From NCBI RefSeq assembly GCF_024139115.2, contig NW_026942506.1:558001-622000 (forward strand): a stretch of 64,000 nucleotides of DNA. Reading direction: 5' to 3'. The translations under genes were made by a program, and so were the position numbers. Below, one piece after another: positions 1 to 12,765 of this stretch (position 1 is the stretch's first letter; every line of letters begins with the position of its first letter). The DNA comes from Armigeres subalbatus. Lineage: Eukaryota > Arthropoda > Insecta > Diptera > Culicidae. The notes under the pieces were generated by a model that ran no database searches, was not told where the DNA came from, and was given only the letters and a program-made list of their open reading frames with translations.

Positions 1-2200
1 ACGTGTTTCTCTAACTTTTTGCGGCCCTAGAAATCAAAATATGTTCTCGAATTTCCTCCCTAGAACGTATCATTCAAACTTTTTGCGCCCCGTGGATTTA
101 GAAATATGTACTCTGAAGGATCTCCGCCCTCTTATATGTATTCTTCTAACTTTTTTGCGCCGCTGTAGATTGAAAACAAATCCTCTTCAGGGTTTCCGCC
201 ATCATAGAAGGTATCATTCAAACTTTTGCGCCCCTGGATTTAGAAATATGTCCTCTAGGGATCTCCGCCCTCTATACGTATTCCTCTAATTTTTGCGCCC
301 CTAAGATTTCAAATATGTCATCTACGGATTTCCTCCCCTAGAACGTAATTTTCGAACCTTTCAAGCCCTCATAGAATTATAAATATGTCCTCCGAACTCC
401 TACGTATTCCTCTAACTTTTTTTGCGCAACCGTTGATTTAAAAAACCGCTCTTTCCGTATTGTTCGAACTTTTTTGCCCGTAGATTTAGAAATATGTCCT
501 CTGCAGGATCTCACACTCCTATAAGTGTTCCTCTAACTTTTTGAGCCGTAGAAATAAAAAAATGTCTGCTTCGGATTTCCGCCCCGAGAACGTATTATTC
601 AAACTTTTTGCGCCCGTAGAATTAGAAATATGTCCTCTACATGATCTCTGCCCTCCTATAGCATTCCTCTTACTTTTTGCCCTGTAGATTTAAAAAAAAT
701 GTCTGCTGCGAGACGTATTATGCTGCCCCTAGAACTAAATAAAACGTCAGCTGGATCTCCGCCCTCTATATGTGTTCCTCTTACTTTTTTCGCCCTGTAG
801 ATTTTAAGAAAATTTTCCGCTTCGAGTTTCCGCCCTCTACGAATTTCTTCAACTTTTTTGCGCTCCGTAGATTTCAAAATATGTCCTCTAGGATTTCTGC
901 TCCCTAGAAAGAATTATTAAAAAAAATTGCGCCCCATGGATTTAGAAATATGTCCTCTGTGGATCTCCGCCGTCCTACATATATGAATTCCTATTACTTT
1001 TTGCGCCTGAAGATTAAAAAAATGGTTCTCTGGAGGATTTCCGCTCCCTAAAACATATTATTCTAACTTTTATGCGCCCCGTGGATTAAGAAATATGTCC
1101 TCTGTAGGATCTCCGCCCTCCTATGAATTCTTCCATTTTGCGCCCCTCTGCAGGATCTCCGCCCTCCTATATGTATTCCTCTAACTTTTTGCCCCTTAGA
1201 TTTCAAAATATGTCCTCTAAGGAGTTTCTGCTCCCTAGAAAAATTATTAAAAAAAATTGCGCCCCTTGGATTTAGAAATATGTCCTCGGGATCTCCGTCC
1301 TATATGAATTCCTGTTACTTTTTGCCCTGTAGATTAAAAAAATGGTTCTCTGGAGGATTTCCGCTCCCCTAAAACATATTATTCTACTTTTATCGCCCCT
1401 GGATTAAGAATATGTCCTCTATGGATCTCCGCCCTCCTAAAATTCTTCCATTTTGCGCCCCTCTGCAGGATCTCCGCCCTCCTATATGTCCTCTAACTTT
1501 TTGCCTTAGATTTCAAAATATGTCCTCTGGATTTCCGCTCCCCTAGAAAGAATTATTAAAAAAATTGCGCCCCATGGATTTAGAAATATGTCCTCTGTAG
1601 GATCTCCTCCTATATGAATTCCTGTTACTTTTTGCGCCCTGTAGATTAAAAAAATGGTTCTCTGGAAGTTTCCGCTCCCTAAAACATATTATTCTAACTT
1701 TTTTGCGCCCTTGGTTTAGAAATATTGCTCTGTAAGATCTCCTCCTCTATACGATTTCTTCTATTTTGCCCCCATAGATTTTGAAATATGTCCTCTGCAG
1801 GATCTCCGCCTTCCTATACACGCTCCTCTAACTTTTTGCGCCTGTAGATTAAAAAATTGTCCGCTTCAGTTTCCGCCCCTAGAACATATTATTCGAAGTT
1901 TTCTGCGCCCTCGTGGATTTAGAAATATGTCTTCTGCAGGATCTCCGCCCTCCGATACGAATTCCTCTATGTTGCGCTCCGAGATTTTGAAATATGTCCT
2001 CGCAGGATTCCTCTAAATTTTTGCGCCTGTAGATTTAAAAAATTGTCCTCTATGGTTCCACCCTAGAACGATTATTCTAACTTTTGCGCAATTAGATTTT
2101 GGAAGAAAATGTACTTTTACTGCCCTCATATGAATTCCTCTAACTTTGCTGCCCTGTAGATTTAAAAAAATCCTTAAGTTACCCTTTGCAAGATCTCCTA
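1..2200. repeat. Tandem array of about 70-bp units, organised as 140-bp dimers
   Basis: Degenerate units alternate between two forms. Form A carries 'aaatatgtcctctgcagg', 'atctccgccctcctatatg' and 'attcctctaactttttgcg'. Form B carries 'tgtccgcttcgg', 'atttccgcccctagaac' and 'gtattattcaaactttttg'. Each is about 70 bp, so the true period is about 140 bp and roughly 15 dimers are present. Between about 885 and 1700 a longer block recurs at roughly 300-325 bp spacing (starts near 885, 1211 and 1512), marked by a shared variant with 'aattattaaaaaaaattgcg'. Indels are frequent. The small ORFs here are chance. The array is cut by the window edge, so its full size is unknown. Confidence 0.9.
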
Positions 2201-2203
2201 TAC

Positions 2204-5200
2204 GATGTTCTGGGCTGCGAGAATCAGCGAAAAATGCATCCGGAAGATTTTGACATCCGGAAATCAGCGAGAATGCTTCCGGACGCGTTCGTTTCATGAT
2301 GGTACGCTTCGAATCAACAATCGCCTGATTCAGAGGCTGTTCAATGCGGAACCATGCGATGTGTATGTTCCGGGCTGCGAGATCAGCGAAAAATGCATCC
2401 GAAGATTTTGTTTACAAATTACGGAAACATCCGGAAAGCAGCGGAATGCTTCCGGACGCGTTCGTTTCATAATGGTTCGCTTCGAATCAACAATCCCCAC
2501 ATTCAGAGGCTGTTCCTGGGATCTAAGCGAAATGTTTGTTCCGGGCTGCGATAATCAGCGAAAAATGCATCCGGAAGATTTTGTTTACAAATTGAGGGAA
2601 ACATCCGGAAAGCAGCGGGAATGCTTCGGACGCGTTCGTTCATGATGGTACGCTTCGAATCAACAATCCCCAGTATTGAAGGCCATTCCAATGCGGAACC
2701 ATGCGATCTGTATGTTCCGGGCTGCGAGATTCAGCGAAAATGCATCCGGAAGATTTTGTTTACTGGGGAAACATCCGGAAAGCAGCGGAATGCTTCCGGA
2801 CGCGTTCGTTCATGATGGTACGCTTCGAATCACAATCCCAGCATTCGAGAGCCATTCCAATGCAGGAACCATGCGATCTGATGTTCCGGGCTGCGAGATT
2901 CAGCGAAAATGCATCCGGAAGATTTTGTTTACAAATTGAGGAAACATCCGAAAGCAGCGGAATGCTTCCGGACGCGTTCGTTTCATGATGGTACGTTCGA
3001 ATCAACAATCGCCTGCATTCAGAGGCTGTTCAATGCGGAACCATGCGATCTGTATGTTCGGGCTGCGAGATTCGCGAAAATGCATCCGGAAGATTTTGTT
3101 TACAAATTACGGAAACATCCGGAAAGCAGCAAGTGCTTCGACGCGTTCGTTCATGATGGTACGCTTCGAATCAACAATCCCAGCATTCAGAGGCCATTCA
3201 ATGCGGAACCATGCGATCTGTATGTTCCGGGCTGCAGATTCAGCGAAAATGCATCCGGAAGATTTTGTTTACAAATTACGGGAAACATCCGGAAAGCAGC
3301 AGGAATGCTTCCGGACGCGTTCGTTCATGATGTAGCTTCGAATCAACAATCGCCTGCATTCAGAGGCTGTTCCAATGCGGGAACCATGCGATGTGTATGT
3401 TCGGGCTGCGAGAATCAGCGAAAATGCATCCGGAAGATTTTGTTTCAAATTACGGAAACATCCGGAAAGCAGCGAATGCTTCCGGACGCGTTCGTTTCAT
3501 AATGGTTCGCTTCGAATCACAATCCCCAGCATTCAGAGGCTGTTCCATGGGATCTAAGCGAAATGTTTGTTCGGCTGCGAATCAGCGAAAAGCATCCGGA
3601 AGATTTTGTTTACAAATTGACGAAACATCCGAAAGCAGCGGAATGCTTCCGGACGCGTTCGTTTATGATGGTACGCTTCGAATCAGCAATCCCCAGCATT
3701 CAGAGGCCATTCCAATGCAGGAACCATGCGATCTGTGTTCCGGGCTGCGAGATTCAGCGAAAATACATCCGGAAGATTTTGTTTACAAATTACGGAAACA
3801 TCCGGAAGCAGCGGGAATGCTTCCGGACACGTTCTTCATGATGTACGCTTCAGATCAACAATCCCCAGCATTCAAGGCCATTCAATGCAGGAACCATGCG
3901 ATCTGTATGTTCCGGGCTGCGAGAATCAGCGAAAATGCATCCGGAAGATTTTGTTTACAAATTGAAACATCCGGAAAGCAGCAGAATGCTTCCGGACGCG
4001 TTCGTTTCATAATGGTTTGCTTCGAATCAACAATCCCCAGCATTCAGAGGCTGTTCCAGAGGGAACCATGCGATCTGTATGTTCCGGGCTGCGAGATTCA
4101 GCGAAAAATGCATCCGGAAGATTTTGTTTACAAATTGGAAACATCCGGAAAGCAGCGAATGCTTCCGGCATTCCGTTTCATGATGGTCCGCTTTGAATCA
4201 ACAATCCCCAGCATTCAGAGGCCATTCCAATGCGGAACCATGCGATCTGTATGTTCCGGGCTGCGAGAATCGCGAAAAATGCATCCGAAGATTTTGTTTA
4301 CAAGTGCGGAAACATCCGGAAAGCAGCAGGAATGCTTCCGGACGCGTTCGTTTCATGATGGTACGCTTCGAATCAACAATCGCCTGCATTCAGGGTGTTC
4401 AATGCGGAACCATGCGATCTGTATGTTCCGGGCTGCGAGAATCAGCGAAAATGCATCCGGAAGATTTTGTTTAATTACGGAAACATCCGGAAAGCAGCGG
4501 AATGCTTCCGGACGCGTTCGTTTCATGATGGTACGCTTCGAATCAACAATCGCCTGCATTCAGAGGCCATTCCAATGCAGGAACCATGCGATGTATGTTC
4601 CGGGCTGCGAGATTCAGCGAAAATGCATCCGGAAGATTTTGTTTACAAATTACGGAAACATCCGGAAAGCAGCGGGAATGCTTCCGGACACTTCGTTTCA
4701 TGATGGTACGCTTCGAATCAATCAGCATTCAAAGGCCATTCAATGCGGAACCATGCGATCTGTATGTTCCGGGCTGCGAGAATCAGCGAAAAATGCATCC
4801 GGAAGATTTTGTTTACAAATTGGGGAAACATCCGGAAAGCAGCGGAATGCTTCCGGACGCGTTCATTTCATGATGGTACGCTTCGAATCAACAATCCCCA
4901 GCATTCAGAGGCCATTCCATGCGGGAACCATGCGATCTGTATGTTCCGGGCTGCGAGAATCAGCGAAAAATGCATCCGGAAGATTTTGTTTACAAATTGC
5001 GAAACATCCGAAAGCAGCGAATGCTTCCGGACGCGTTCGTTCATGATGGTACGCTTCGAATCACAATCGCCTGCATTCAGAGGCTGTTCCAATGCAGGAA
5101 CCATCGATCTGTATGTTCCGCGAGAATCAGCGAAAAATGCATCTGGAAGATTTTGTTTACAAATTACGAAACATCCGGAAAGCAGCGGGAATGCTTCCGG

Positions 5201-8200
5201 ACGCGTTCGTTTCATAATGTTTGCTTGAATCAACAATCCCCAGCATTCAGAGGCTGTTCAATACGGATCTAAGCGAAATGTTTGTTCCGGCGAGTCAGCG
5301 AAAAATGCATCCGGAAGATTTTGTTTACAAATTGCGGAAACATCCGAAAGCGAGGAATGCTTCCGGACGCGTTCGTTCATAATGGTTTGCTTCGAATCAA
5401 CAATCCCAGCATTCAGAGGCTGTTCAATACGGGATCTAAGCGAAATGTTTGTTCCGGGCTGCGAGAATCAGCGAAAATGCATCCGGAAGATTTTGTTTAC
5501 AAATTGCGGAAACATCCGAAAGCAGCAGGAATGCTTCCGGACGCGTTCGTTCATGATGGTACGCTTCGAATCAACAATCGCCTGCATTCAGAGGCTGTTC
5601 CAATGCAGAACCATGCGATCTGTATGTTCCGGCTGCAGAATCGGCGAAAATGCATCCGGAAGATTTTGTTTAAATTGAGGGAAACATCCGGAAAGCAGCG
5701 GGAATGCTTCCGGACGCGTTCGTTTCATGATGGTACGCTTCAGATCAACAATCGCCTGCATTCAGAGGCCATTCCAATGCGAACCATGCGATCTGTATGT
5801 TCCGGGCTGCGAGATTCAGCGAAAAATGCATCCGGAAGATTTTGTTTACAAATTACGGAAACATCCGGAAAGCAGCGGAATGCTTCCGGACGTTCTTCAT
5901 GATGGTACGCTTCGAATCAACAATCCCCACTTCAAAGGCCATTCCAATGCGGAACCATGCGATCTGTATGTTCCGGGCTGCGAGAATCAGCGAAAAATGC
6001 ATCCGGAAGATTTTGTTTACAAATTACGGAAACATCCGGAAAGCAGCGGAATGCTTCCGGACGCGTTCTTTCATAATGGTTTGCTTCGAATCAACAATCC
6101 CCAGCATTAGAGGCTGTTCCAACGGGATCTAAGCGAAATGTTTGTTCCGGCTGCGAGAATCAGCGAAAATGCATCCGGAAGATTTTGTTTACAAATTACG
6201 GGAAACATCCGGAAGCAGCAGGAATGCTTCCGGACGCGTTCGTTCATGATGGTACGCTTCGAATCACAATCGCCTGCATTCAGAGGCTGTTCCAATGCAG
6301 AACCATGCGATCTGTATTTCCGGGCTGCGAGAATCAGCGAAAATGCATCCGGAAGATTTTGTTTACAAATTACGGAAACATCCGGAAAGCAGCAATGCTT
6401 CCGGACGCGTTCGTTCATGATGGTACGCTTCGAATCAACAATCGCCTCCATTCAGAGGCCATTCCAATGCGAACCATGCGATCTGTATGTTCCGGGCTGC
6501 GAGATTCAGCGAAAAATGCATCCGGAAGATTTTGTTTACAAATTGAGGGAAACATCCGGAAAGCAGCGGTGCTTCCGGACACGTTCGTTTCATGATGGTA
6601 CGCTTCAGATCAACAATCCCCAGCATTCAGAGGCCATTCCAATGCGGAACCATGCGATCTGTATGTTCCGGGCTGCGAGAATCAGCGAAAATGCATCCGG
6701 AAGATTTGTTTACAAATTGGCGAAACATTCGGAAGCAGCGGATGCTTCCGGACGCGTTCGTTTCATGATGGTACGCTTCGAATCACAATCGCCTGCATTC
6801 AGAGGCTGTTCCAATGCGGAACCATGCGATCTGTATGTTCCGGGCTGCGAGAATCAGCGAAAATGCTCTGAAGATTTTGTTTACAACGAAACATCCGGAA
6901 AGCGGCGGGAATGCTTCCGGACGCGTTCGTTCATAATGGTTTGCTTCAGATCACAATCCCCAGCATTCAGGCCTGTTCAATACGGATCTAAGCGAAATGT
7001 TTGTTCCGGGCTGCGAGAATCAGCGAAAATCATCCGGAAGATTTTGTTTACAAATTACGAGACATCCGGAAAGCAGCGGAATGCTTCCGGACACGTTCGT
7101 TCCATGATGGTACGCTTCGAATCAACAATCCCCAGCATTCAGAGGCCATTCAATGCAGGAACCATGCGATCTGTATGTTCCGGGCTGCGAGATTCAGCGA
7201 AAATGCATCCGGAAGATTTTGTTTACAAATTACGAAACATCCGGAAAGCGCGGAATGCTTCGGACGCGTTCGTTTCATAATGGTTTGCTTCGAATCAACA
7301 ATCCCCAGCATTCAGAGGCTGTTCCAATGAGATCTAAGCGAAATATTTGTTCCGGGCTGCGAGAATCAGAAAAATGCATCCGGAAGATTTTGTTTACAAA
7401 TTACGGGGAAACATCCGGAAAGCAGCGAATGCTTCCGGACACGTTCGTTTCATGATGGTACGCTTCGAATCAATCCCCAGCATTCAGAGGCCATTCAATG
7501 CAGGAACCATGCGATCTGTATGTTCGGGCTGCGAGAATCGAGCAAAAATGCATCCGGAAGATTTTGTTTACAAATTACGGGGAAACATCCGGAAAGCAGC
7601 GGAATGCTTCCGGACGCGTTCATTTCATGATGGTACGCTTCGAATCACAATCCCCAGCATTCAGGAGCCATTCCAATGCGGGAACCATGCGATCTGTATG
7701 TTCGGCTGCGAGAATCAGCGAAAAATGCATCCGGAAGATTTTGTTTACAAATTGAGAAACATCCGAAAGCAGCGGGAATGCTTCCGGACGCGTTCGTTCA
7801 TGATGGTACGCTTCAGATCAACAATCGCCTGCATTCAGAGGCTGTTCAATGCAGAACCATGCGATCTTATGTTCCGGGCTGCGAGAATCAGCGAAAAATG
7901 CATCTGGAAGATTTTGTTTACAAATTACGGGAAACATCCGGAAGCGAGGAATGCTTCCGGACGCGTTCGTTTCATAATGGTTTGCTTCAGATCAACAATC
8001 CCCAGCATTCAGAGGCTGTTCCAATACGGGATCTAAGCGAAATGTTTGTTCCGGGCTGCGAAATCAGCGAAAATGCATCGGAAGATTTTGTTTACAAATT
8101 ACGGATCCGGAAGCAGGCGGAATGCTTCCGGACGCTTCGTTCATAATGGTTTGCTTCGAATCAACAATCCCCAGCATTCAGAGGCTGTTCCAATACGGGA

Positions 8201-10738
8201 TCTAAGCGAAATGTTTGTTCGGGCTGCGAGAATCAGCGAAAAATGCATCCGGAAGATTTTGTTTACAAATTACGGGAAACATCCGGAAAGCAGCGGAATG
8301 CTTCCGGACGCGTTCGTTTCTGATGGTACGCTTCGAATCAACAATCGCCTGCATTCAGAGGCTGTTCCAATGCGAACCATGCGATCTGTATGTTCCGGGC
8401 TGCAAGAATCAGCGAAAAATGCATCCGGAAGATTTTGTTTACAAATTACGAAACATCCGAAAGCAGCAGGGAATGCTTCCGGACGCGTTCGTTCATGATG
8501 GTACGCTTCGAATCAACAATCGCCTGCATTCAGAGGCCATTCCAGAGAACCATCGATCTGTATGTTCCGGGCTGCGAGATTCAGCGAAAATGCATCCGGA
8601 AGATTTTGTTTAAATTACGGAAACATCCGAGAAGCGGCAGGAATGCTTCCGGACACGTTCGTTCATGATGGTACGCTTGAATCAACAATCCCCAGCATTC
8701 AAGGCCATTCAATGCGGAACCATCGATCTGTATGTTCCGGGCTGCGAGAATCAGCGAAAATGCATCCGGAAGATTTTGTTTACAAATTACGAAACATCCG
8801 GAAAGCAGCGGAATGCTTCCGGACGCGTTCGTTCATAATGGTTTGCTTCGAATCAACAATCCCAGCATTCAGAGGCTGTTCCAATCAGGATCTAAGCGAA
8901 ATGTTTGTTCCGGGCTGCGAGAATCAGCGAAAATGCATCCGGAAGATTTTGTTTACAAATTGAGAAACATCCGGAAAAGCGGAATGCTTCCGGACGCGTT
9001 CGTTTCATGATGACCGCTTCGAATCAACAATCGCCTGCATTCAGAGGCTGTTCCAATGCGAGAACCATGCGATCTGTATGTTCCGGGCTGCGAGAATCAG
9101 CGAAAATGCATCCGGAAGATTTTGTTTACAAGTGCGGAAACATCCGGAAAGCAGCGGAATGCTTCCGGACGCGTTCGTTTCATGATGGTACGCTTCGAAT
9201 CAACAATCGCCTGCATTCAGAGCCATTCCAATGCGGAACCATCGATCTATAGTTCCGGCTGCGAGATTCAGCGAAAATGCATCCGGAAGATTTTGTTTAC
9301 AAATTACGGAAACATCCGGAAAGCAGCGAGAATGCTTCCGGACACGTTCGTTTCATGATGGTACGCTTCAGATCAACAATCCCAGCATTCAGGCCATTCC
9401 AATGCGGGAACCATGCGATCTGTGTTCCGGGCTGCGAATCAGCGAAAATGCATCCGGAAGATTTTGTTTACAAATTGCGGAAACATTCGGAAACAGCGGA
9501 ATGCTTCGGCGCGTTCGTTTCATGATGGTACGCTTCGAATCAACAATCGCCTGCATTCAGAGGCTGTTCCAATGCGGAACCATGCGATCTGTATGTTCCG
9601 GGCTGCGAGAATCAGCGAAAATGCATCTGGAAGATTTTTTACAAATTGGAAACATCCGGAAAGCAGCGGAATGCTTCCGGACGCGTTCGTTTCATAATGG
9701 TTTGCTTCAATCAACAATCCCCAGCATTCAGAGGCTGTTCCAATACGGGATCTAAGCGAAATGTTTGTTCCGGGCTGCGAGAATCAGCGAAAAATGCATC
9801 CGGAAGATTTTGTTTACAAATTACGGGGAAACATCCGGAAAGCAGCGGAATGCTTCCGGAACGTTCGTTCCATGATGGTACGCTTCAATAATCCCCAGCA
9901 TTCAGAGGCATTCAATGGAACCATGCGACTTATGTTCCGGCTGCGAGATTCAGCGAAAATGCATCCGGAAGATTTTGTTTACAAATTACGGGAAACATCC
10001 GGAGAGCAGCGGAATGCTTCCGGACGCGTTCGCTATAATGGTTTGCTTCAATCACAATCCCCAGCATTCAGAGGCTGTTCCAATACGGGATCTAAGCGAA
10101 ATATTTGTTCCGGGCTGCGAGAATCAGCGAAAATGCATCCGGAAGATTTTGTTTACAGGGGAAACATCCGGAAAGCAGCGGGAATGCTTCCGGACACGTT
10201 CGTTTCATGATGGTACGCTTCGAATCAACAATCCCCAGCATTCAGAGGCCATTCCAATGCGGAACCATCGTCTGTATGTTCGGCTGCGAGATTCAGCGAA
10301 AATGCATCCGGAAGGTTTTGTTTACAAATTGGGAAACATCCGAAAGCAGCGGAATGCTTCCGGGTTTTTTCATGATGGTACGCTTCGAAGAATGATCCCC
10401 AGCAATTAACGGCTGTTAAATGAGGAACCCTGCGTCATTATACAGATCGCTTGTTTGTTCGGATGCGAGAATCAGCGCAAAATGCATCCGGCAGATTTTG
10501 TTTACAAATTACGGGGAAACATCCGGAAAGCAGCAGGGAATGCTTCCGGACGCGTTCGTTCATGATGGTACGCTTCGAATCAAAAATCCCCAGCATTCAG
10601 AGGCTGTTCCAATACGGAACCAAGCGAAATGTTTGTTTCGGGATGCGAGAATCAGCGAAAATGCGTCCGGAAGATTTTGTTTAGAAATTACTTGAGAAAT
10701 TACAGGAAACAAACGGAAAACAGCGGAATGCTTATTTT
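2204..10738. repeat. Satellite array, about 176-bp unit, about 48 copies
   Basis: A long head-to-tail array. Landmarks in every unit are 'tgttccgggctgcgag', 'aaaatgcatccggaagat', 'tttgtttacaaatta', 'cggaaacatccggaaagc', 'aatgcttccggacgcg' and 'gcattcagaggc'. Three linked variants occur: one with 'cgcctgcattcagaggctg', one with 'ccccagcattcagaggcca', and one with 'cataatggtttgcttc' followed by 'gatctaagcgaaatg'. Interior units are nearly identical apart from one- or two-base losses, while the last units (about 10380-10740) are clearly diverged, as is usual at array edges. The many ORFs of 60-551 codons read across unit boundaries in shifting frames and are not genes. The unit is not a multiple of three. 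Confidence 0.95.
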
Positions 10739-12427
10739 GGATTGAGCGCTTGTCGATTCCATAAGGGCGGTCACAGAATCATTTTGAGTTTAATTCGGTT
10801 GCTTCAGCACGATAGTAGAATGAGCGCTCGTCTGAGTCAGAAGGACGAGCGAAGTGTCATATGAGTTCAATATGGTAGCACTAATGTGATGATATAGTGG
10901 GTTGAGCGCTCGTCTGAGTTCGAAGGTGGGCGCAGTAGTATTCTGAGCTCAATTTGATTGATCTAACGAGATAGTAGAATGAGCGCTCGTCTGAGGACGG
11001 TGCAGTGTCGATATGAGTTCAATTTGGTTGAACTCATGTGATGATAGTGAATTGAGCGCTCGTTTGAGCCAATGAGGGCGGGTGCAGTATCGATATGAGT
11101 TCAATTTGGTTGCAATTATGATGATAGTGCATTGAGTGCTCGTCTGAGTCAATGAGGCGGGCCAGCATCGATATGAGTTCAATTTGGTTCAATTATGTGA
11201 TGATAGTGGATTGAGTGCTCGTCTGAGTCAATGAGGGCCGGCGCAGCATCGATATGAGTTCAATTTGGTTGCAATTATGTGATGATAGTGGATTGAGGGT
11301 CGTCTGAGTCCGAGGGTGGGAGCAGAAGCATTCTGAGTTCAATTTGGTTTCTCTATGATTATAGAATAAGCGTTCGTTTTAATCCTTGGGGCGTCGATGT
11401 CGATATTAGATCAATTTGGTTGGATCAAGTGATTATAGTGGGTTGAGCGCTCGTCTGTGTCCATGGATTGAGCGCTCGTTTGAGTCGAAGGCGGGCGCAG
11501 TGTTGATATGAGTTCAATTTGGTTGCACTTATGTGATGATAGTGATTGAGCGCTCGTCTGAGTCAATGAGGGTGGGCGCAGTATCGATATGAGTTCAATT
11601 TGGTTTGCACTTATGGGATGATAGTGGATTGAGCGCTCGTTTGAGTCAATGAAGCGGGCGCAGTTTGATTGAGTTTAATTTGGTTGCACTTATGTGATGA
11701 TGATTGGATTGGTGCTCGTCTGAGTCAATGAGGGCGGGTGCAGTATCGATATGAGTTCAATTTGGTTGCACTTATGTGATGATATTGGATTGAGTGCTCG
11801 TCTGAGTCAATGAGGGCGGCGCATTCGATATGAGTTCAATTTGTTTTGCAATTATGTGATGATAGTGGATTGAGTGCTCGTCTGAGTCAATGAGGGCGGC
11901 GCAGTATCGATATAAGTTCAATTTGGTTGCACTTGTGATGATAGTGGATTGAGTGCTCGTCTGAGTCAATGAGGGCAGGCGCAGTATCGATATGAGTTCA
12001 ATTTGGTTGCACTTATGTGATGATGGATTGAGCGCTCGTCTGAGTCAATGAGAATGGGCGCAGTGTCGATAGGTTCAATTTGGTTTGCCCTTGTAATGAT
12101 GGTGGATTGAGTGCTCGTCTGAGTCCATGAGGGCGCTGTGTCGATATGACTTCAATTTGGTTGCACTTATGTGATGATAGTGGATTGAGTGCTCGTCTGA
12201 GTCAATGAGGGCAGGCGCATATCGATATGAGTTCAATTTGGTTGCACTTATGTGATGATAGTGGATTAGTGCTCGTCTGAGTCAATGAGGCGGGCGCAGT
12301 GTTGATATGAGATCATTTGGTTGCACTTATTGATGATAGTGGATTGAGTGCTCGTCTGAGTCAATTGGGCGGGCGCGTATCGATATGAGTTCAATTTGGT
12401 TGCACTTATGTGTTGATAAGCAGTAAC
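10739..12427. repeat. Satellite array, about 83-bp unit, about 20 copies
   Basis: Units read 'ggattgagtgctcgtctg', 'agtcaatgagggcgggcg', 'cagtatcgatatgagttc', 'aatttggttgcacttatg' and 'tgatgatagt'. The first units (to about 11060) are diverged and the later ones are homogeneous. The array directly follows the 176-bp satellite with no unique DNA between them and runs into the assembly gap, so its real length is not known. Minus-strand ORFs in it are artefacts of the repeat. Confidence 0.93.
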
Positions 12428-12452
12428 NNNNNNNNNNNNNNNNNNNNNNNNN
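12428..12452. other. Assembly gap of 25 Ns
   Basis: Exactly 25 N characters interrupt the sequence at the edge of the 83-bp satellite. A round small number of this kind normally marks a gap of unknown size. The sequence on the right is not satellite, so the array end is missing or collapsed here. Confidence 0.99.
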
Positions 12453-12611
12453 ATCATTGTGCGTTCAGTTACACGTATTGCTCGATCACCGTCGGCTACC
12501 CTAACGAATGGCCACCTAGTCACCCACCGTAAGTGTTGCGCAATAAAACCCTAAATTCTCCATAGATCTCGTCTATTAAATGGTCCACGCTTCCGAAAGC
12601 CTCCCACCTAA

Positions 12612-12765
12612 CACCCCTGAGACCCGGAACAAAGAGGGTCTTCTGCCCCACCCAGACGGTGCCGTGGCTAGACCAGCACTAGGGGTTTAAGCCAGTTCCT
12701 TCTGGAACTGAGCAGTTCCAGGGCCATCAATTAGAGTCTTATAAGTGTCTCGTACTTGACTCGAC
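12612..12765 (+). repeat. Dispersed repeat, copy 1
   Basis: It shares 'cctgagacccggaa', 'ggtcttctgc', 'cacccagac', 'gccgtggct', 'tagaccag' and a 3' 'agtcttata' with 24868-25018. Before the 'agtcttata' end lies a hairpin (GGAACT, loop GAGC, AGTTCC). It resembles the 3' UTR of a retroelement, but the family is not recognised. The following 'gtacttgactcgac' is also found at the centre of the palindrome at 39192-39438. Confidence 0.6.

Noticed and set aside
3391..5046. 551-codon open frame in the 176-bp satellite
   Set aside because: It reads repeated satellite units in shifting frames created by small indels. Two of the three frames of the unit are stop-free, so long ORFs are expected by chance and the peptide has no conserved frame.
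2204..10738. CRISPR-like regularity of repeats
   Set aside because: Units are 176 bp with no short repeat plus unique spacer structure, and the organism is a eukaryote. This is satellite DNA.
12266..12523. ORF spanning the N gap
   Set aside because: It runs through 25 undefined bases and through satellite sequence, so it has no meaning.
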